This document shows, one piece after another, positions 7,513-7,689 of a stretch of 7,689 bases of DNA. Position 1 is the first letter of the stretch, and every line of letters starts with the position of its first letter. The DNA comes from Emcibacteraceae bacterium (lineage in GTDB: Bacteria; Pseudomonadota; Alphaproteobacteria; Sphingomonadales; Emcibacteraceae). The notes under the pieces were generated by a model, which was not told where the DNA came from, made no database searches, and saw nothing but the letters and a program-made list of their open reading frames with translations. The stretch covers positions 1 through 7,689 of the forward strand of contig JAESUD010000243.1 in NCBI GenBank assembly GCA_016763335.1, given 5' to 3'. A program made the position numbers and the translations under genes.

Positions 7513-7556
7513 AAAAATTTATGCAGACCTTACGGCCTGCGCTCCTAAATGACTAA
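7513..7556 (-). promoter_or_regulatory. tuf-rpsJ leader with hairpin
   Basis: This is the 44-nt gap between the tuf stop (7557-7559) and the rpsJ start. In transcript order it reads AGGAGC (7541-7546), then a hairpin at 7523-7540, then ATAAATTTTT up to the ATG. The stem is 7 bp (GCAGGCC with GGUCUGC, one G-U pair) and the loop is GUAA, a GNRA tetraloop on a C-G pair. Melted, AGGAG lies 29 nt from the ATG; with the hairpin folded and counted as a single step, only 11 nt. It might present the binding site, act as a weak attenuator (the U-run is late and short) or be an L4 target as in E. coli. The structure is seen; the function is inferred. Confidence 0.55.
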
Positions 7557-7689
7557 TTATTCAACAATTGTGGCTACAACGCCGGCACCAACTGTACGTC
7601 CGCCTTCGCGGATCGCAAAGCGTAGACCTTCGTCCATGGCAATCGGGTTGATTAGTTCAACGTTAATTGAAACATTATCGCCTGGCATA
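7557..7689 (-). CDS. tuf: Elongation factor Tu, C-terminal 43 residues (5' part outside window)
   Basis: EF-Tu is the GTPase that brings aminoacyl-tRNA to the ribosome. Only the end of domain 3 is visible: [20 protein letters not shown], then [18 protein letters not shown] and the terminal ATIVE, a near-consensus EF-Tu C-terminus. The Met at 7686-7688 is internal, not the start; about 350 residues lie to the right of the window, including the G domain. The stop is TAA at 7557-7559. The gene is co-directional with rpsJ, which shows that the str cluster (rpsL-rpsG-fusA-tuf in many alphaproteobacteria) directly precedes S10. Many proteobacteria carry two tuf copies; that cannot be judged here. 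Confidence 0.97.
   Translation of the reverse strand, partial: MPGDNVSINVELINPIAMDEGLRFAIREGGRTVGAGVVATIVE

Noticed and set aside
7513..7540. Intrinsic terminator after tuf
   Set aside because: The stem is followed by ATAAA before a run of only five T, so the U-tract is not adjacent to the stem; a full terminator here would also silence S10. Partial attenuation remains possible.
1..7689. A previously undescribed system hidden in the block
   Set aside because: Every base beyond the short gaps is accounted for by standard ribosomal protein genes in the standard order, with no insertion, unknown gene or repeat array.

Overview
The window is a solid block of ribosomal protein genes, all on the minus strand, so transcription runs from the right end (7689) to the left end (1). 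It holds the 3' end of tuf (EF-Tu), the whole S10 operon (rpsJ-rplC-rplD-rplW-rplB-rpsS-rplV-rpsC-rplP-rpmC-rpsQ) and the first part of the spc operon (rplN-rplX-rplE-rpsN-rpsH-rplF, the last cut by the window edge). That makes 18 genes, 16 of them complete. No RNA gene, mobile element, CRISPR array or long repeat was seen.

The protein sequences point to a free-living-type alphaproteobacterium of moderate to low GC content. The signs are the L22 N-terminal extension ending in a LADNEA-type motif, the zinc-free 101-residue S14, the L29 core [11 protein letters not shown], and L3 with an acidic Ala/Pro/Glu tail. The tuf gene directly upstream of rpsJ shows that the str and S10 clusters are contiguous here. 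I cannot name the order or genus from this alone.

Layout in transcription order: tuf end (7557-7689); a 44-nt leader with a GNRA-capped hairpin before rpsJ; rpsJ to rpsQ (7512 to 2400), with gaps of 0-12 nt or overlaps of 1-4 nt; a 43-nt AT-rich gap (2357-2399), the only sizeable gap inside the block, at the classical S10/spc boundary; then rplN to rplF (2356 to 1). No stretch longer than 45 nt lacks a gene.

The genes act together as ribosome parts. L2, L3, L4, L22, L23 and L29 build and line the 50S peptidyl transferase and exit tunnel region. L5, L6, L14, L16 and L24 are further 50S proteins. S3, S8, S10, S14, S17 and S19 belong to 30S. Neighbouring genes are tightly coupled: many junctions are TAATG or TAGTG one-base overlaps, and at four junctions the stop codon TAG is also the first three bases of the next gene's TAGGAG Shine-Dalgarno.

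I found no new biological system. It is an ordinary, highly conserved housekeeping region. The parts most worth a second look are regulatory: the tuf-rpsJ hairpin, which separates the only good Shine-Dalgarno from the rpsJ start, and the small inverted repeat that holds the rplN ribosome binding site.
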